The notes under the pieces: generated by a model
What the model was told of the DNA's origin: nothing
Databases searched by the model: none
The model's input: the letters and a program-made list of their open reading frames with translations, nothing else
Shown: positions 18,271 through 26,725 of the stretch, piece by piece
Layout of the letters: each line of letters opens with the position of its first letter
Numbering within the stretch: the first letter of the stretch is position 1
Made by a program: the position numbers and the translations under genes
Origin: Campylobacter fetus subsp. fetus
Lineage (GTDB): Bacteria; Campylobacterota; Campylobacteria; Campylobacterales; Campylobacteraceae
Assembly: GCF_900475935.1 (NCBI RefSeq)
Contig: NZ_LS483431.1
Location: 1,426,001 to 1,490,000, forward strand
DNA length: 64,000 nucleotides
Direction: 5' to 3'

Positions 18271-19200
18271 CTAAGAAAATAAGCTATTGACGCTCTCATC
18301 ATGATAAACACGCCTTATCACTTCTCCAAAAAGCGGTGCTACGCTGAGCACTTTTATACAGCTTGGATGCTCTTTTAAAGGTATCGTATCGGTTACTACA
18401 AGCTCATCTAAAGATCCGTTTACTAATCTCTCATATGCAGGACCAGATAAAACCGGATGAGTGCAAAAAGCCATAACGCTAGTAGCGCCTTTTTTCTTAA
18501 ATATCTCTGCGGCTTTTACGATAGTTCCTGCGGTATCTATCATATCATCTATCAAAATGACATCTTTACCGCTCACATCGCCGATAACGTTCATAACTTC
18601 GCTTTCATTTGCTTTTTCACGACGTTTATCCACTATAACCATATCCAAATTCATAGTTTTTGCTAAAGCTCTAGCACGCGCTACACCGCCGACATCCGGA
18701 CTTGCGACTATAGGATTTTTTAAATTTTTACTCTTAACATAGTCCATAAACACTATCGTGCCATATAAATTATCAACCGGAATATCAAAAAATCCTTGAA
18801 TTTGTCCTGCATGAAGATCCATAGTTACGACTCTGTCGATTCCTGCGGTTTGCATCATATTTGCCACAAGTTTTGCCGTTATCGGAACTCTCGGAGCTGC
18901 TTTTCTATCTTGCCTTGCATATCCAAAATACGGCACAACGGCAGTTATCGAACTTGCACTACTTCTTTTTAAAGCATCAGTTAATATAAGAAGCTCCATC
19001 AAATTTATATTTGCCGGAGCACAAGTCGGCTGGATAACAAATACGTCTTTACCGCGCACGCTTTCGCCGATTTGTACGCTTATTTCACCGTCGCTAAAAC
19101 GCTTTATACTAGCTTCGCTTAGAGGAATTCCTAAGTATTTAGCCACCATTTTGGAAAACTCGACATTTGCCGTACCAGAAAAAATTTTATAACCTCGCAT
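18271..19200 (-). CDS. prs: ribose-phosphate pyrophosphokinase
   Basis: Prs makes PRPP from ribose 5-phosphate and ATP for nucleotide, histidine and tryptophan synthesis. I choose ATG 19200 (MRGYKIFSG), 309 residues, because the upstream TTG would overlap the ribosome-binding GAAGG. Motifs: YFGYARQDRKAAPR (ATP), DLHAGQIQGFFDIPVDNL (divalent cation), and the PRPP loop DVILIDDMIDTAGTI. It is divergent from pyrB, which uses its product pathway. The spacer of about 110 nt contains both promoters. Confidence 0.97.
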   Translation of the reverse strand: MRGYKIFSGTANVEFSKMVAKYLGIPLSEASIKRFSDGEISVQIGESVRGKDVFVIQPTCAPANINLMELLILTDALKRSSASSITAVVPYFGYARQDRKAAPRVPITAKLVANMMQTAGIDRVVTMDLHAGQIQGFFDIPVDNLYGTIVFMDYVKSKNLKNPIVASPDVGGVARARALAKTMNLDMVIVDKRREKANESEVMNVIGDVSGKDVILIDDMIDTAGTIVKAAEIFKKKGATSVMAFCTHPVLSGPAYERLVNGSLDELVVTDTIPLKEHPSCIKVLSVAPLFGEVIRRVYHDESVNSLFS

Positions 19201-19311
19201 CACATACCTTCGCAAAAAATTTAGCTACAATTTTAACTTATTGTTGCTTAAATTTAGAAATTAAGCTACTTTTTTGTAAAATTGCAAATTTAAAGCCTCA
19301 AGGAGTCTCTA
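19201..19311. promoter_or_regulatory. divergent prs/pyrB promoter region
   Basis: The 111-nt gap must hold both promoters. A TAAAAT at 19277-19282 is a plausible -10 for pyrB, with ribosome site AAGGAG just before its ATG. For prs the minus strand has AT-rich -10-like sequence and GAAGG. Confidence 0.45.
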
Positions 19312-20244
19312 ATGTCCTACGTAAAAAAAGATCTGATCTCCACAAAAGACCTATCCAAAGATGATATTTTTTCCATTTTAAGTTTAGCCAAAGATTACAA
19401 AGCTCTAAATTTAGAACCTGTAAAAAAAGACCCTATTTTAAAAGGCGTCACGGTCGTAAATGCGTTTTTTGAAAACTCGACTCGCACAAGAACTAGTTTT
19501 GAAATAGCGGCAAAAAGATTAGGAGCCGACGCGATAAACTTTAGTTCAAGCACTTCTAGCACGAACAAAGGTGAAACTCTCATCGACACAATACACAACA
19601 TAGAAGCTATGAAAACAGATATTTTCATAGTTCGCCACTATAGTTCAGGAGCGGCTAAATTTGTAACAAAAAATACTCCATCGTGCGTGGTAAATGCGGG
19701 GGATGGCTGCAATGAACATCCGACTCAAGCACTTCTTGATCTTCTTACGATATACGAGGCAAAAGGTAGTTTTTCAGGTCTTAGCGTCACTATAATAGGC
19801 GATATATTTCACTCAAGAGTTGCTAGATCAAACATATACGCTATGCAAACCTTAGGTATAAAAGTAAAACTTTTTGGACCTCCTATGTTTATGCAAAACG
19901 CTGAAGTTTTCGGCTGTCATATATGCAAAGATATGGACGAAGCGGTTATGGGAAGCGACGCTATCATCATGCTTAGAATTCAGCTCGAAAGGAGTGATGG
20001 CGAAGTAGCGTTTCCAAGCATTAGAGAGTACAGTAAGTATTTCGGACTTACTAAAACTCGTATGCAAAAAGCTAAAGACGATGTCATAATTTTACACCCG
20101 GGACCTATAAACAGAGGCGTTGAGATAAACTCGGACGTGGCTGACGACGCTAGATTTTCAAGCATACTTGACCAAGTAGAAAACGGCGTAGCTATAAGAA
20201 TGGCGGTTTTAAAAACCATTTATCAAAATAAATTTAAGGCTTAA
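19312..20244 (+). CDS. pyrB: aspartate carbamoyltransferase
   Basis: PyrB condenses carbamoyl phosphate with aspartate, the first committed step of pyrimidine synthesis. The 310-residue protein has the carbamoyl-phosphate motif ENSTRTRTSFE near residue 48, HPTQALLDLLTI near 138 and the C-terminal HPGPINRGVEI. No regulatory pyrI lies beside it. The next gene, pyrC, starts 3 nt after its stop, so the two are co-transcribed. The start is ATG after AAGGAG. Confidence 0.97.
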   Translation: MSYVKKDLISTKDLSKDDIFSILSLAKDYKALNLEPVKKDPILKGVTVVNAFFENSTRTRTSFEIAAKRLGADAINFSSSTSSTNKGETLIDTIHNIEAMKTDIFIVRHYSSGAAKFVTKNTPSCVVNAGDGCNEHPTQALLDLLTIYEAKGSFSGLSVTIIGDIFHSRVARSNIYAMQTLGIKVKLFGPPMFMQNAEVFGCHICKDMDEAVMGSDAIIMLRIQLERSDGEVAFPSIREYSKYFGLTKTRMQKAKDDVIILHPGPINRGVEINSDVADDARFSSILDQVENGVAIRMAVLKTIYQNKFKA

Positions 20245-20247
20245 ACT

Positions 20248-21528
20248 ATGACAACACTTATAAAAAACGGAATTATCATAAATCAAAACGGCACACTAAA
20301 AGCAAACGTTTTGATAGACGGCGAGATGATCAAATCCATAACCGCAGAAGAGCCAAAAGCCGATCTTGTCATAGACGCCACAAATAAACTAGTAATGCCA
20401 GGACTCATCGATATGCACGTACATTTTAGAGATCCGGGACTTGAGTACAAAGACGATATCATAACAGGAAGTATGAGCGCAGTCGCCGGGGGCGTAACCA
20501 CAGCTTGTCCTATGGCAAATACAAATCCGGTAAATGACAACGCCGTCGTAACCCGCGATATGATAGCAAAAGCTAAAAAACGAGGGCTTATAGACCTACT
20601 TCCTATCGGAGCCATCACAAAAGGCATGGAAGGTAAAGGTATAACCGAGATGGGAGATATGAGCGAAGCTGGTTGCGTCGCATTTAGCGATGACGGACTT
20701 CCTGTTAGCTCAAGCGATGTTATGAGAGCCGCTCTTCTTTACTCTGCATTTCACAAAAGTTTCATCATAAATCACTCTCAAGACTGCTCGCTTTGTCGCG
20801 GCGGTCATATGAATGAAGGAAAAATGTCTATGCTTTTAGGTATAAAAGGTATGCCAAGAGAGCAAGAAGAGATAATGATCTCACGAGATATGCTTTTAGC
20901 AAAACTCACAGGCGGTCATATACACGTCGCACACGTAAGTAGCGCATACTCCCTAAAGCTCATAGAACAAGCCAAAAATGAAGGGGTAAATATCACTTGC
21001 GAAGTCACACCGCACCATTTTACCTTTAGCGAAGATGAGCTTATAAATTACGATACGAATTTCAAAATGTCTCCGCCGCTTCGTACGAATAACGACGTAG
21101 AAGCCATGAGAAACGGGCTTAAAAACGGGCTTATAGACGTTATCTGCACAGACCACGCCCCGCATCACACCGATGAGAAATTTTTGGAATTCGACAAAGC
21201 TCCATTTGGAATTTTAGGACTTCAAACGCTTGTTCCGCTTACTTTAAATTTAGTTCGTGAGGGCGTCATAGATTACGAACAAATGGTAAAACTCACGAGC
21301 TTCAACCCTGCAAAAATACTAAATTTAAAAAACAAAGGCGAGGTTAAAGAGGGATTTTTAGCTGATATCGCTATCATAGATCCTGATTTAGAGTATATTT
21401 ATGACGAGAATTTAAACAAATCAAAGTCGAAAAACTCTCCACTGCTTGGCAAAAAGCTAAAAGGCGCTAGCGTAGTGACTATCAAATCAGGCAAAGTCGT
21501 ATTTGACTTTCCAAACGTCGTAGGATAA
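20248..21528 (+). CDS. pyrC: dihydroorotase
   Basis: Zinc amidohydrolase that cyclises carbamoyl aspartate to dihydroorotate. The 426-residue protein belongs to the long class I type. Metal ligands are in HVHFRDPG (about residue 58), the loop FIINHSQD (about 175) and HVAHVSS (about 230); a metal/base aspartate lies in VICTDHAPHHTDEK (about 300). The gene is coupled to pyrB. After it come 86 nt with a long-loop inverted repeat (21554-21604) and then the left pilin copy, which would be transcribed toward pyrC if the spacer inverted. Confidence 0.96.
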   Translation: MTTLIKNGIIINQNGTLKANVLIDGEMIKSITAEEPKADLVIDATNKLVMPGLIDMHVHFRDPGLEYKDDIITGSMSAVAGGVTTACPMANTNPVNDNAVVTRDMIAKAKKRGLIDLLPIGAITKGMEGKGITEMGDMSEAGCVAFSDDGLPVSSSDVMRAALLYSAFHKSFIINHSQDCSLCRGGHMNEGKMSMLLGIKGMPREQEEIMISRDMLLAKLTGGHIHVAHVSSAYSLKLIEQAKNEGVNITCEVTPHHFTFSEDELINYDTNFKMSPPLRTNNDVEAMRNGLKNGLIDVICTDHAPHHTDEKFLEFDKAPFGILGLQTLVPLTLNLVREGVIDYEQMVKLTSFNPAKILNLKNKGEVKEGFLADIAIIDPDLEYIYDENLNKSKSKNSPLLGKKLKGASVVTIKSGKVVFDFPNVVG

Positions 21529-21553
21529 GCCTAGATCCGCGTTACAACGCTGT

Positions 21554-21604
21554 TAGCGAAGCGAAATAATCTAATTTTACAAGATAAACCTTTTTGCTTC
21601 GCTA
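21554..21604. repeat. long-loop inverted repeat after pyrC
   Basis: TAGCGAAGC (21554-21562) and GCTTCGCTA (21596-21604) are 9-bp complementary arms with a 33-nt loop. It may be a pyrB-pyrC transcript end, but there is no T-run directly after it. Confidence 0.35.
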
Positions 21605-21614
21605 TAAATTTCAC

Positions 21615-22146
21615 TTCATACGCCGCAAACAGATTTCTATAGCTATTTATAAATTCCCGAACCACCTATAATTATACCTGTTGTTTTACCTAACTCTATC
21701 CAATCCTTAACCGCAGGAACTAATCTAACGGTATTACAATAAGATGTTGCGTCAGCTTTAGCTGCTATAACGATATTTCCGTTAGTATTATTTGGAGTTA
21801 TAGATATACAAGCATCCCATTGATCAGGTGCATTTCCGGTTCTTCCTAAAACCGCATTTAAAGTACTAGATAAATTAGATAAACCTTTATCTGTTGCAGA
21901 ATAAGTAGCGCCGGTTATATCTTGACCGCTTGTATTTATTATCGCATCAGCTCCTGTTCCAGTAACTGCTGCTTCTGCCCATTTACCGTTTATAGTATAA
22001 TAAGCCGCTACTTGAGTTATCACGTCTTTTATCTCCATAGCCGCCTTTGTAGCACTTGCATCGTCTCTAGTTGCTGCTAGTCTAGGTATAGCGATACCTG
22101 CTAATATTCCTAATATAACAATAACGAACACTAGTTCAATCATAGT
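21615..22146 (-). repeat. left arm of perfect 532-bp inverted repeat
   Basis: Compared line by line with the reverse complement of 22587-23118, I found no mismatch. The arm begins at ACTATG in codons 6-7 of the pilin and ends 28 nt after its stop. Outside the arms the flanks differ at once on both ends. Confidence 0.95.
21643..22143 (-). pseudogene. start-less silent pilin copy
   Basis: This copy encodes the pilin of 22572-23090 from Met7 to the end (166 residues), identical in DNA. It lacks the first six codons (MKKGFT), so there is no prepilin leader or Gly-Phe cleavage site. A stop (TAA) lies two codons before its first ATG, and no ribosome binding site is evident. It is therefore probably not made into a functional subunit in this orientation. 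If the 440-bp spacer inverted, it would gain the missing codons, ribosome site and promoter, while the right copy would lose them. Confidence 0.85.
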
Positions 22147-22586
22147 AGATTATCCAAATTTATCAATCTTATCTTTTGGTAGTAATTAAAAAATCTCTCA
22201 AAACTTCTCTTTATAATTTTTCCGAAGAGTGCGGGTTAAAATTTAAGAATAAATTCTACCATCTATTTTAGGAGCGTTCGCAGTGACAAAAAAATTTGTC
22301 ACTGCGAAGCATAAACATTAGAACTGAAGAACAACCAAATTTGACAATCCAGCAAAACACAAAACTTTGCTTATATAAGTCTGGATTTATTTAATTATCA
22401 TGCAAATGAATATTAAATTTAACTTTTAAACTTTTTTCATCAATTAATCTCTTTTTTTAATTTAACTCATATAAATTTAATATTTGTTTAATTTAAAAAA
22501 TAATAAACTACCGAAAGTTTTTATATAGATGTATATAAAACATAACAAAAATTTAAAAAAAGGAGCGACCTATGAAAAAAGGTTTC
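22147..22586. promoter_or_regulatory. 440-bp spacer: pilin promoter and start, potentially invertible
   Basis: The spacer lies between the inverted pilin copies. It contains no gene other than the pilin start at 22572. Reading right, it has a perfect hairpin (22277-22308), AT-rich sequence with a TATATAA-like -10 near 22532-22538, the strong ribosome site AAAGGAGCG (near 22559-22567), and the codons MKKGF plus the first base of Thr6. The promoter position is inferred from composition only. Confidence 0.6.
22277..22308. repeat. perfect 14-bp-stem hairpin in the spacer
   Basis: TTCGCAGTGACAAA, four As, then TTTGTCACTGCGAA: a perfect 14-bp inverted repeat with a 4-nt loop. It could be a bidirectional terminator that insulates the two pilin copies, an operator, or a recombination site. 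It has no T-run directly after it on either strand. Confidence 0.8.
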
Positions 22587-23090
22587 ACTATGATTGAACT
22601 AGTGTTCGTTATTGTTATATTAGGAATATTAGCAGGTATCGCTATACCTAGACTAGCAGCAACTAGAGACGATGCAAGTGCTACAAAGGCGGCTATGGAG
22701 ATAAAAGACGTGATAACTCAAGTAGCGGCTTATTATACTATAAACGGTAAATGGGCAGAAGCAGCAGTTACTGGAACAGGAGCTGATGCGATAATAAATA
22801 CAAGCGGTCAAGATATAACCGGCGCTACTTATTCTGCAACAGATAAAGGTTTATCTAATTTATCTAGTACTTTAAATGCGGTTTTAGGAAGAACCGGAAA
22901 TGCACCTGATCAATGGGATGCTTGTATATCTATAACTCCAAATAATACTAACGGAAATATCGTTATAGCAGCTAAAGCTGACGCAACATCTTATTGTAAT
23001 ACCGTTAGATTAGTTCCTGCGGTTAAGGATTGGATAGAGTTAGGTAAAACAACAGGTATAATTATAGGTGGTTCGGGAATTTATAAATAG
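22572..23090 (+). CDS. type IV pilin-like protein (expressed copy)
   Basis: A 172-residue type IV pilin or pseudopilin. Prepilin leader MKKG, cleavage before F5 (GFTMIE), with the conserved Glu5 of the mature chain, then a hydrophobic helix VFVIVILGILAGIAIP. The globular part contains the repeat-like AYYTINGKW and a C-terminal Cys pair (WDACISI ... SYCNTV) that likely closes a D-region loop. The ribosome site is strong (AAAGGAGCG). The downstream hairpin at 23146-23165 may end its transcript. All but its first five codons are duplicated in inverted orientation at 21615-22146. Surface pilus, DNA uptake or secretion roles are all possible; no assembly genes are nearby. Confidence 0.9.
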   Translation: MKKGFTMIELVFVIVILGILAGIAIPRLAATRDDASATKAAMEIKDVITQVAAYYTINGKWAEAAVTGTGADAIINTSGQDITGATYSATDKGLSNLSSTLNAVLGRTGNAPDQWDACISITPNNTNGNIVIAAKADATSYCNTVRLVPAVKDWIELGKTTGIIIGGSGIYK

Positions 23091-23118
23091 CTATAGAAAT
23101 CTGTTTGCGGCGTATGAA
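22587..23118 (+). repeat. right arm of perfect 532-bp inverted repeat
   Basis: Exact reverse complement of 21615-22146. It covers codon 6 of the pilin to 28 nt past the stop. Confidence 0.95.
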
Positions 23119-23145
23119 TGCCGAAATAAATTTGTAAAGCAGAAT

Positions 23146-23165
23146 GCGGTAATTTACATTACCGC
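23146..23165 (+). terminator. hairpin after the pilin gene
   Basis: GCGGTAAT-TTAC-ATTACCGC is a perfect 8-bp stem, followed after AAA by five Ts. A plausible, modest terminator lying 28 nt outside the right repeat arm, so it stays in place if the spacer inverts. Confidence 0.6.
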
Positions 23166-23285
23166 AAATTTTTACTAAACCAAAAATGCAATAAATTCTC
23201 ACTAATGCTAAAATACAAATTCAAAAACAGATAAATATAAAAATATCTAAAAATAGATTGTTCCAAATGCAAAAAAAGGCAAGTT

Positions 23286-23762
23286 ATGACAAGGATAATC
23301 GAAATATTTATTCTGATTGCAGCGGTGATAATATTTGTTTTCGTTTTTTTACCGCGAGTCACCGGCGAAAATAACCGAGCCGCTATAACCAAAACGGTAT
23401 TTGAGATAAAACAAGTATTAAATGAGATAACTATGTGCCACATAAGAAACGGTTCATTTCCTAACACAAAAGATGCTAATCAAACAAATCTCGTATTAAA
23501 AAATATCTCTACTACATATGCTCAAGTCACGCAAAGAAGTAGCGAAAGATGGGACAAATGCATATATATCAAACCTATAAACTCACAAAACGACAAACCT
23601 GCTAGGATATATATCGCTAAAACAGATACGCAAAATGAATTTTGCCAAAACGTACAAAACTCACAAATGTTGCAAGAATGGCTAAAACTAAGCGACGACG
23701 ATAATAAAACAGACGGCACATACAAAAATGAAATACCGCTCATAGACGGCAAAGTATTTTAA
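23286..23762 (+). CDS. pseudopilin-like protein, no clear leader
   Basis: A 158-residue protein with a hydrophobic N-terminal helix (IIEIFILIAAVIIFVFVFLP). A glutamate sits five residues from the second residue, as in a mature pilin. The C-terminal region repeats the pilin pattern: WDKCIYIKP, then NEFCQNV, a likely disulfide loop. There is no G/A-FTxxE leader before it. An upstream ATG (23268, MQKK...) is out of frame by one base through a run of seven As (23271-23277). It may be a minor pseudopilin assembled without processing, or have a shifted start. The ribosome site is AAAAGG before ATG 23286. Confidence 0.65.
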   Translation: MTRIIEIFILIAAVIIFVFVFLPRVTGENNRAAITKTVFEIKQVLNEITMCHIRNGSFPNTKDANQTNLVLKNISTTYAQVTQRSSERWDKCIYIKPINSQNDKPARIYIAKTDTQNEFCQNVQNSQMLQEWLKLSDDDNKTDGTYKNEIPLIDGKVF

Positions 23763-23784
23763 ACAAACAAAATAAGGAAAATAC

Positions 23785-24323
23785 ATGAAAAAAGCTTTTA
23801 CGATTATAGAAATTGTGATGGTGATGATCATCTTAGGCGTTTTAGCGTCTTTGGCGATACCTAAACTAGTAGCTACAAAAGTCGATGCCAAAGTCGCCAA
23901 AGCAGTAATAAATATGAAAATGCACATAAACAAAGTATCTGCTTACTATACTATAAACGGTAAATTCGCAACCTCAAGCTCTGGGGGGGGGTGCAAGACG
24001 ATAGCGCTGCTATAAACTTTTGGAATATGGTTAGAAAATGGGAAGGCGATAAAACACAAATAGGAGATGATGAAGCAATAGTAGGAAAAGATGATTATAA
24101 ATACAATAAAGAATTTTGTAGTAACGAAGAGTACATTTGGGGTCAATGTCTCATACCAAATGCAGATAACAGCAACGGCTTGATAAGATTCAAACAACAA
24201 CCGCTATCAAATATATACAATCAATACGTATCATTTTGCACAGCTTTCTTTGCACATCCAACGATAAAAGAATGGATACAAAACGGTGTTACAGTCGGCA
24301 ACTCAAGAGTATTTAGAAAATAA
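23785..24323 (+). pseudogene. phase-variable type IV pilin-like gene, off
   Basis: Starts MKKAFTIIEIVMVMIILG, a prepilin leader with cleavage A4-F5 and Glu9 (Glu5 mature). The frame proceeds through AYYTINGKFATSSSGGG to a nine-G tract at 23983-23991, then ends after seven more codons. With ten (or seven) Gs the frame joins VQDDSAAINFWNMVRKWE and runs to 24323, about 179 residues. The C-terminal part again has a Cys pair (WGQCLIP ... VSFCTAF) like its neighbours. The off form would be a short peptide with leader and helix but no head domain. It lies 22 nt after the pseudopilin gene. Confidence 0.85.
23983..23991 (+). repeat. 9-nt poly-G phase-variation tract in a pilin gene
   Basis: Nine Gs directly after the codons for FATSS in the third pilin-like gene. 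Frame open at 7 or 10 Gs, closed at 9. A second example of the G-tract switch type also present at 14117-14125. Confidence 0.9.
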
Positions 24324-24363
24324 ATTTATAAAAGACGAAATCATCTTTTTACTCATTTAAGAT

Positions 24364-24403
24364 TGTTTGATTAGTTATAACTATATCGATTTATAATCAA
24401 ACA
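24364..24403. repeat. 10-bp inverted repeat with 20-nt loop
   Basis: TGTTTGATTA (24364-24373) and TAATCAAACA (24394-24403) pair perfectly. It lies between the convergent third pilin gene and mnmA; possibly part of the termination region. Confidence 0.4.
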
Positions 24404-24412
24404 TTAAATTAA

Positions 24413-24442
24413 ATAAACGCTCTTTATACTAAGGGCGTTTAT
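24413..24442. terminator. terminator between pilin gene and mnmA
   Basis: ATAAACGC ... GCGTTTAT forms an 8-bp stem that extends imperfectly inward (TCTT/AAGG). It lies between two convergent genes with AT-rich flanks, so it may serve both. Confidence 0.6.
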
Positions 24443-24463
24443 TATAAAATTATTAGATGCGGA

Positions 24464-25480
24464 TTATCTTATAAATCCGCTGGCTAATACTCTATCAAAT
24501 TCATCATAAAATACGGCTAATTGACCGCTTGCGACTCCGCCTGCGTTATCTTTTAACTTTACTGTTGCTCCATCATCAAGCTTACTTACTAAACAAGGTA
24601 TAGGAGTGCTTCTGTAACGTATCTTTACAAAGCATTCAAGTTCGTTTTTGTCCGTGAAGTTGTTAAAATTCGTAGTTGTGAATGAAAAACTTGAAAGCTC
24701 ATCTTTAAGGCCTACTACGATCTCATTTTTAGCCGCGTCTATCTTTAAAACATAGTGAGGCGAGTGAGCTCCGTCTACACTAAATCCTTTCCTTTTTCCT
24801 ATAGTATAACGCATATATCCATCATGCTTGCCTACTACTTTTCCGCTTACGTCTCTTACTACTCCTGGCATTAGAGTATTGAAATGTTTGTTTAAAATAT
24901 CTATATAAGTAGTTTCCACAAAACATATCTCGCTACTCTCTTTTTGGCTCGCAAGCTCGGCAATTTGTGGTATTTGCGCAGCTGCGGCCTTTATATCTAC
25001 TTTAAATTTATCTCCAAGAGGAAATATGATATAAGGTAGGATTTCAGGAGAGATATTTGCCAAAAAGTAGCTTTGATCTTTGCTAAGATCGCTAGCAACT
25101 TTTATGAGACCGTCTTCTATGCGCGCATAATGCCCCGTTGCCATTTTATCGCAACCTAAAGTCTGAGCGAATTTCCATAATGCTCCGAATTTGATATTTT
25201 TATTACAATGTGCGCAGGGATTTGGCGTAAGACCCTCTTTATAAGCATTCACAAAAGGCTCATAAACTTTAGCATTGAACTCTTCTTCTAGGTCTAAAAT
25301 ATGAGTTTCTATGCCTAAAAACTCACCTACTTTCTTAACTTTTCTTATATTTTCTTCATGGTAACCGGGTTTTGAGTGCAACTTCATATAGCAACCTACT
25401 ACACTATATCCCGCTTCTAGTAGATATTTTGCACTCATTGAGCTATCTACTCCTCCACTTAATGCAACTAGAACTTTCAA
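24464..25480 (-). CDS. mnmA: tRNA 2-thiouridine synthase MnmA
   Basis: Thiolates U34 in tRNA-Lys, -Glu and -Gln wobble positions. The 338-residue protein has the PP-loop [20 protein letters not shown] at its N-terminus. Its catalytic cysteines are in [13 protein letters not shown] (about residue 90) and SSEICFV (about 190). The C-terminal beta-barrel [13 protein letters not shown] is typical. A TATAAT on the minus strand (25515-25520) about 35 nt upstream is a good -10 box. Confidence 0.96.
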   Translation of the reverse strand: MKVLVALSGGVDSSMSAKYLLEAGYSVVGCYMKLHSKPGYHEENIRKVKKVGEFLGIETHILDLEEEFNAKVYEPFVNAYKEGLTPNPCAHCNKNIKFGALWKFAQTLGCDKMATGHYARIEDGLIKVASDLSKDQSYFLANISPEILPYIIFPLGDKFKVDIKAAAAQIPQIAELASQKESSEICFVETTYIDILNKHFNTLMPGVVRDVSGKVVGKHDGYMRYTIGKRKGFSVDGAHSPHYVLKIDAAKNEIVVGLKDELSSFSFTTTNFNNFTDKNELECFVKIRYRSTPIPCLVSKLDDGATVKLKDNAGGVASGQLAVFYDEFDRVLASGFIR

Positions 25481-25752
25481 ATTTATTCCTTAATCTATTC
25501 TATTTTTGGGCTATATTATACATATCTTTATTTAATAAAATTTATAGTAAATAAAAATTCGATAAACTAAATTTAAAAATATACTAAAATAGTTATTTAT
25601 AAAATTCAGGGCGAAAGTAGCAAAAGCGGCATTTTTGCCATTATTAAAATATATTTTGATAAAATTATTAATTTCTAAAACTAAACATAACAGCAAGTGA
25701 ATTATAAGTAAATTTAATGTAGAATAAATCAAAATTTGATCAAGGATTTTTG
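25481..25752. promoter_or_regulatory. divergent mnmA/fdhC promoter region
   Basis: In this 272-nt AT-rich gap the minus strand has TATAAT at 25515-25520 for mnmA. On the plus strand TAGAAT at 25720-25725 is a candidate -10 for the cytochrome b gene, with AAGGA before its ATG. No other gene is apparent. Confidence 0.55.
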
Positions 25753-26706
25753 ATGAGAAAATTTCTTTTATTATTTGCCTGTTCTTTGCCGCTGATGAGT
25801 AAAGATATAATAAATCAGCTAGAAGGAACAAACCAGCAAATGAGCGCTATCTGGGGAGATGATCGCATAGCAAATATCACTAGATACGATAGCGGATTTG
25901 GATCATTATGGACATATTTGCAAGGTAACGAGTACTTCTCTTATGGCGTGGCAATAGCAATGCTATCTGTGATTTTTGCATTTTTAGCTCATTATATGGT
26001 AGTAGGTCCAAAACATTTTGACCATCACGGCGGAAAAATATACGCTTTTTCAAAATACGTACGCGTAATCCATCTTATAGCAGCATTATCTTGGATAGTT
26101 TTAGTACCGACAGGAATTATAATGATGTGGGGAGATAGTTTTGGCGGAGGATTTTTCGTAAGATTGGTAAAAAATTTACACGGTCTAGCTACTATTTTAT
26201 TTGCTATTAGCATTGTTCCTATGCTTTTAATGTGGGGTAAAAGAATGCTTCCGTCTATTTATGATATAAAATGGATGATGATAGTCGGCGGATATCTTTC
26301 AAAAGAAAAACATCCCGTTCCTGCAGGAAAGTTTAACGCAGGACAAAAATCATGGTTTTGGGTAGCAGTGGGTGGCGGTTTTGTTATGATATTAACCGGT
26401 GCGGCTATGTACTTTTTGGATTTCAATACCCCGATTTTAACCAGCACATTTGGACTAACTCAGATAGAAATTTTAAGACTAAGCGCTATAATTCATAATG
26501 TTCTTGGCATAGTATGTGCCGTGTTTTTACTAGTTCATATCTATATGGCTGCATTTGCTATAAAAGGCGCTATACACTCGATCATAACAGGATATAAAGA
26601 GGAAGAAGAGGTTTATATATTGCACCATTACTGGTATCAAGAACTTGTAAACAAGGGTCTCATAAAGCCATCTAAATTTGAAGCATATCATTCAAATTTG
26701 AAATAA
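25753..26706 (+). CDS. fdhC: formate dehydrogenase cytochrome b subunit
   Basis: Membrane subunit that passes electrons from formate dehydrogenase to menaquinone. I start at ATG 25753 (AAGGA just upstream) rather than the TTG before it; 317 residues. A signal-like N-terminus precedes four transmembrane helices. Haem-ligand histidines are in VIHLIAALSW, KNLHGLATILF and the last pair IIHNVLG / LLVHIYMAAF. No fdhA or fdhB is adjacent, unlike the C. jejuni operon; the gene ends at the hairpin 26726-26749. It could serve a formate dehydrogenase encoded elsewhere or another periplasmic oxidoreductase. Confidence 0.85.
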   Translation: MRKFLLLFACSLPLMSKDIINQLEGTNQQMSAIWGDDRIANITRYDSGFGSLWTYLQGNEYFSYGVAIAMLSVIFAFLAHYMVVGPKHFDHHGGKIYAFSKYVRVIHLIAALSWIVLVPTGIIMMWGDSFGGGFFVRLVKNLHGLATILFAISIVPMLLMWGKRMLPSIYDIKWMMIVGGYLSKEKHPVPAGKFNAGQKSWFWVAVGGGFVMILTGAAMYFLDFNTPILTSTFGLTQIEILRLSAIIHNVLGIVCAVFLLVHIYMAAFAIKGAIHSIITGYKEEEEVYILHHYWYQELVNKGLIKPSKFEAYHSNLK

Positions 26707-26725
26707 TTTCTCAAAGATAAATTTA

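Noticed and set aside
21554-21604. Extension of the pilin inverted repeat
   Set aside because: The arms TAGCGAAGC/GCTTCGCTA pair with each other on the left side only; the right flank after 23118 has no counterpart.
23159-23467. Antisense reading frame over the pilin terminator and pseudopilin
   Set aside because: It mirrors the plus-strand pseudopilin, has no ribosome site and no recognisable protein features.
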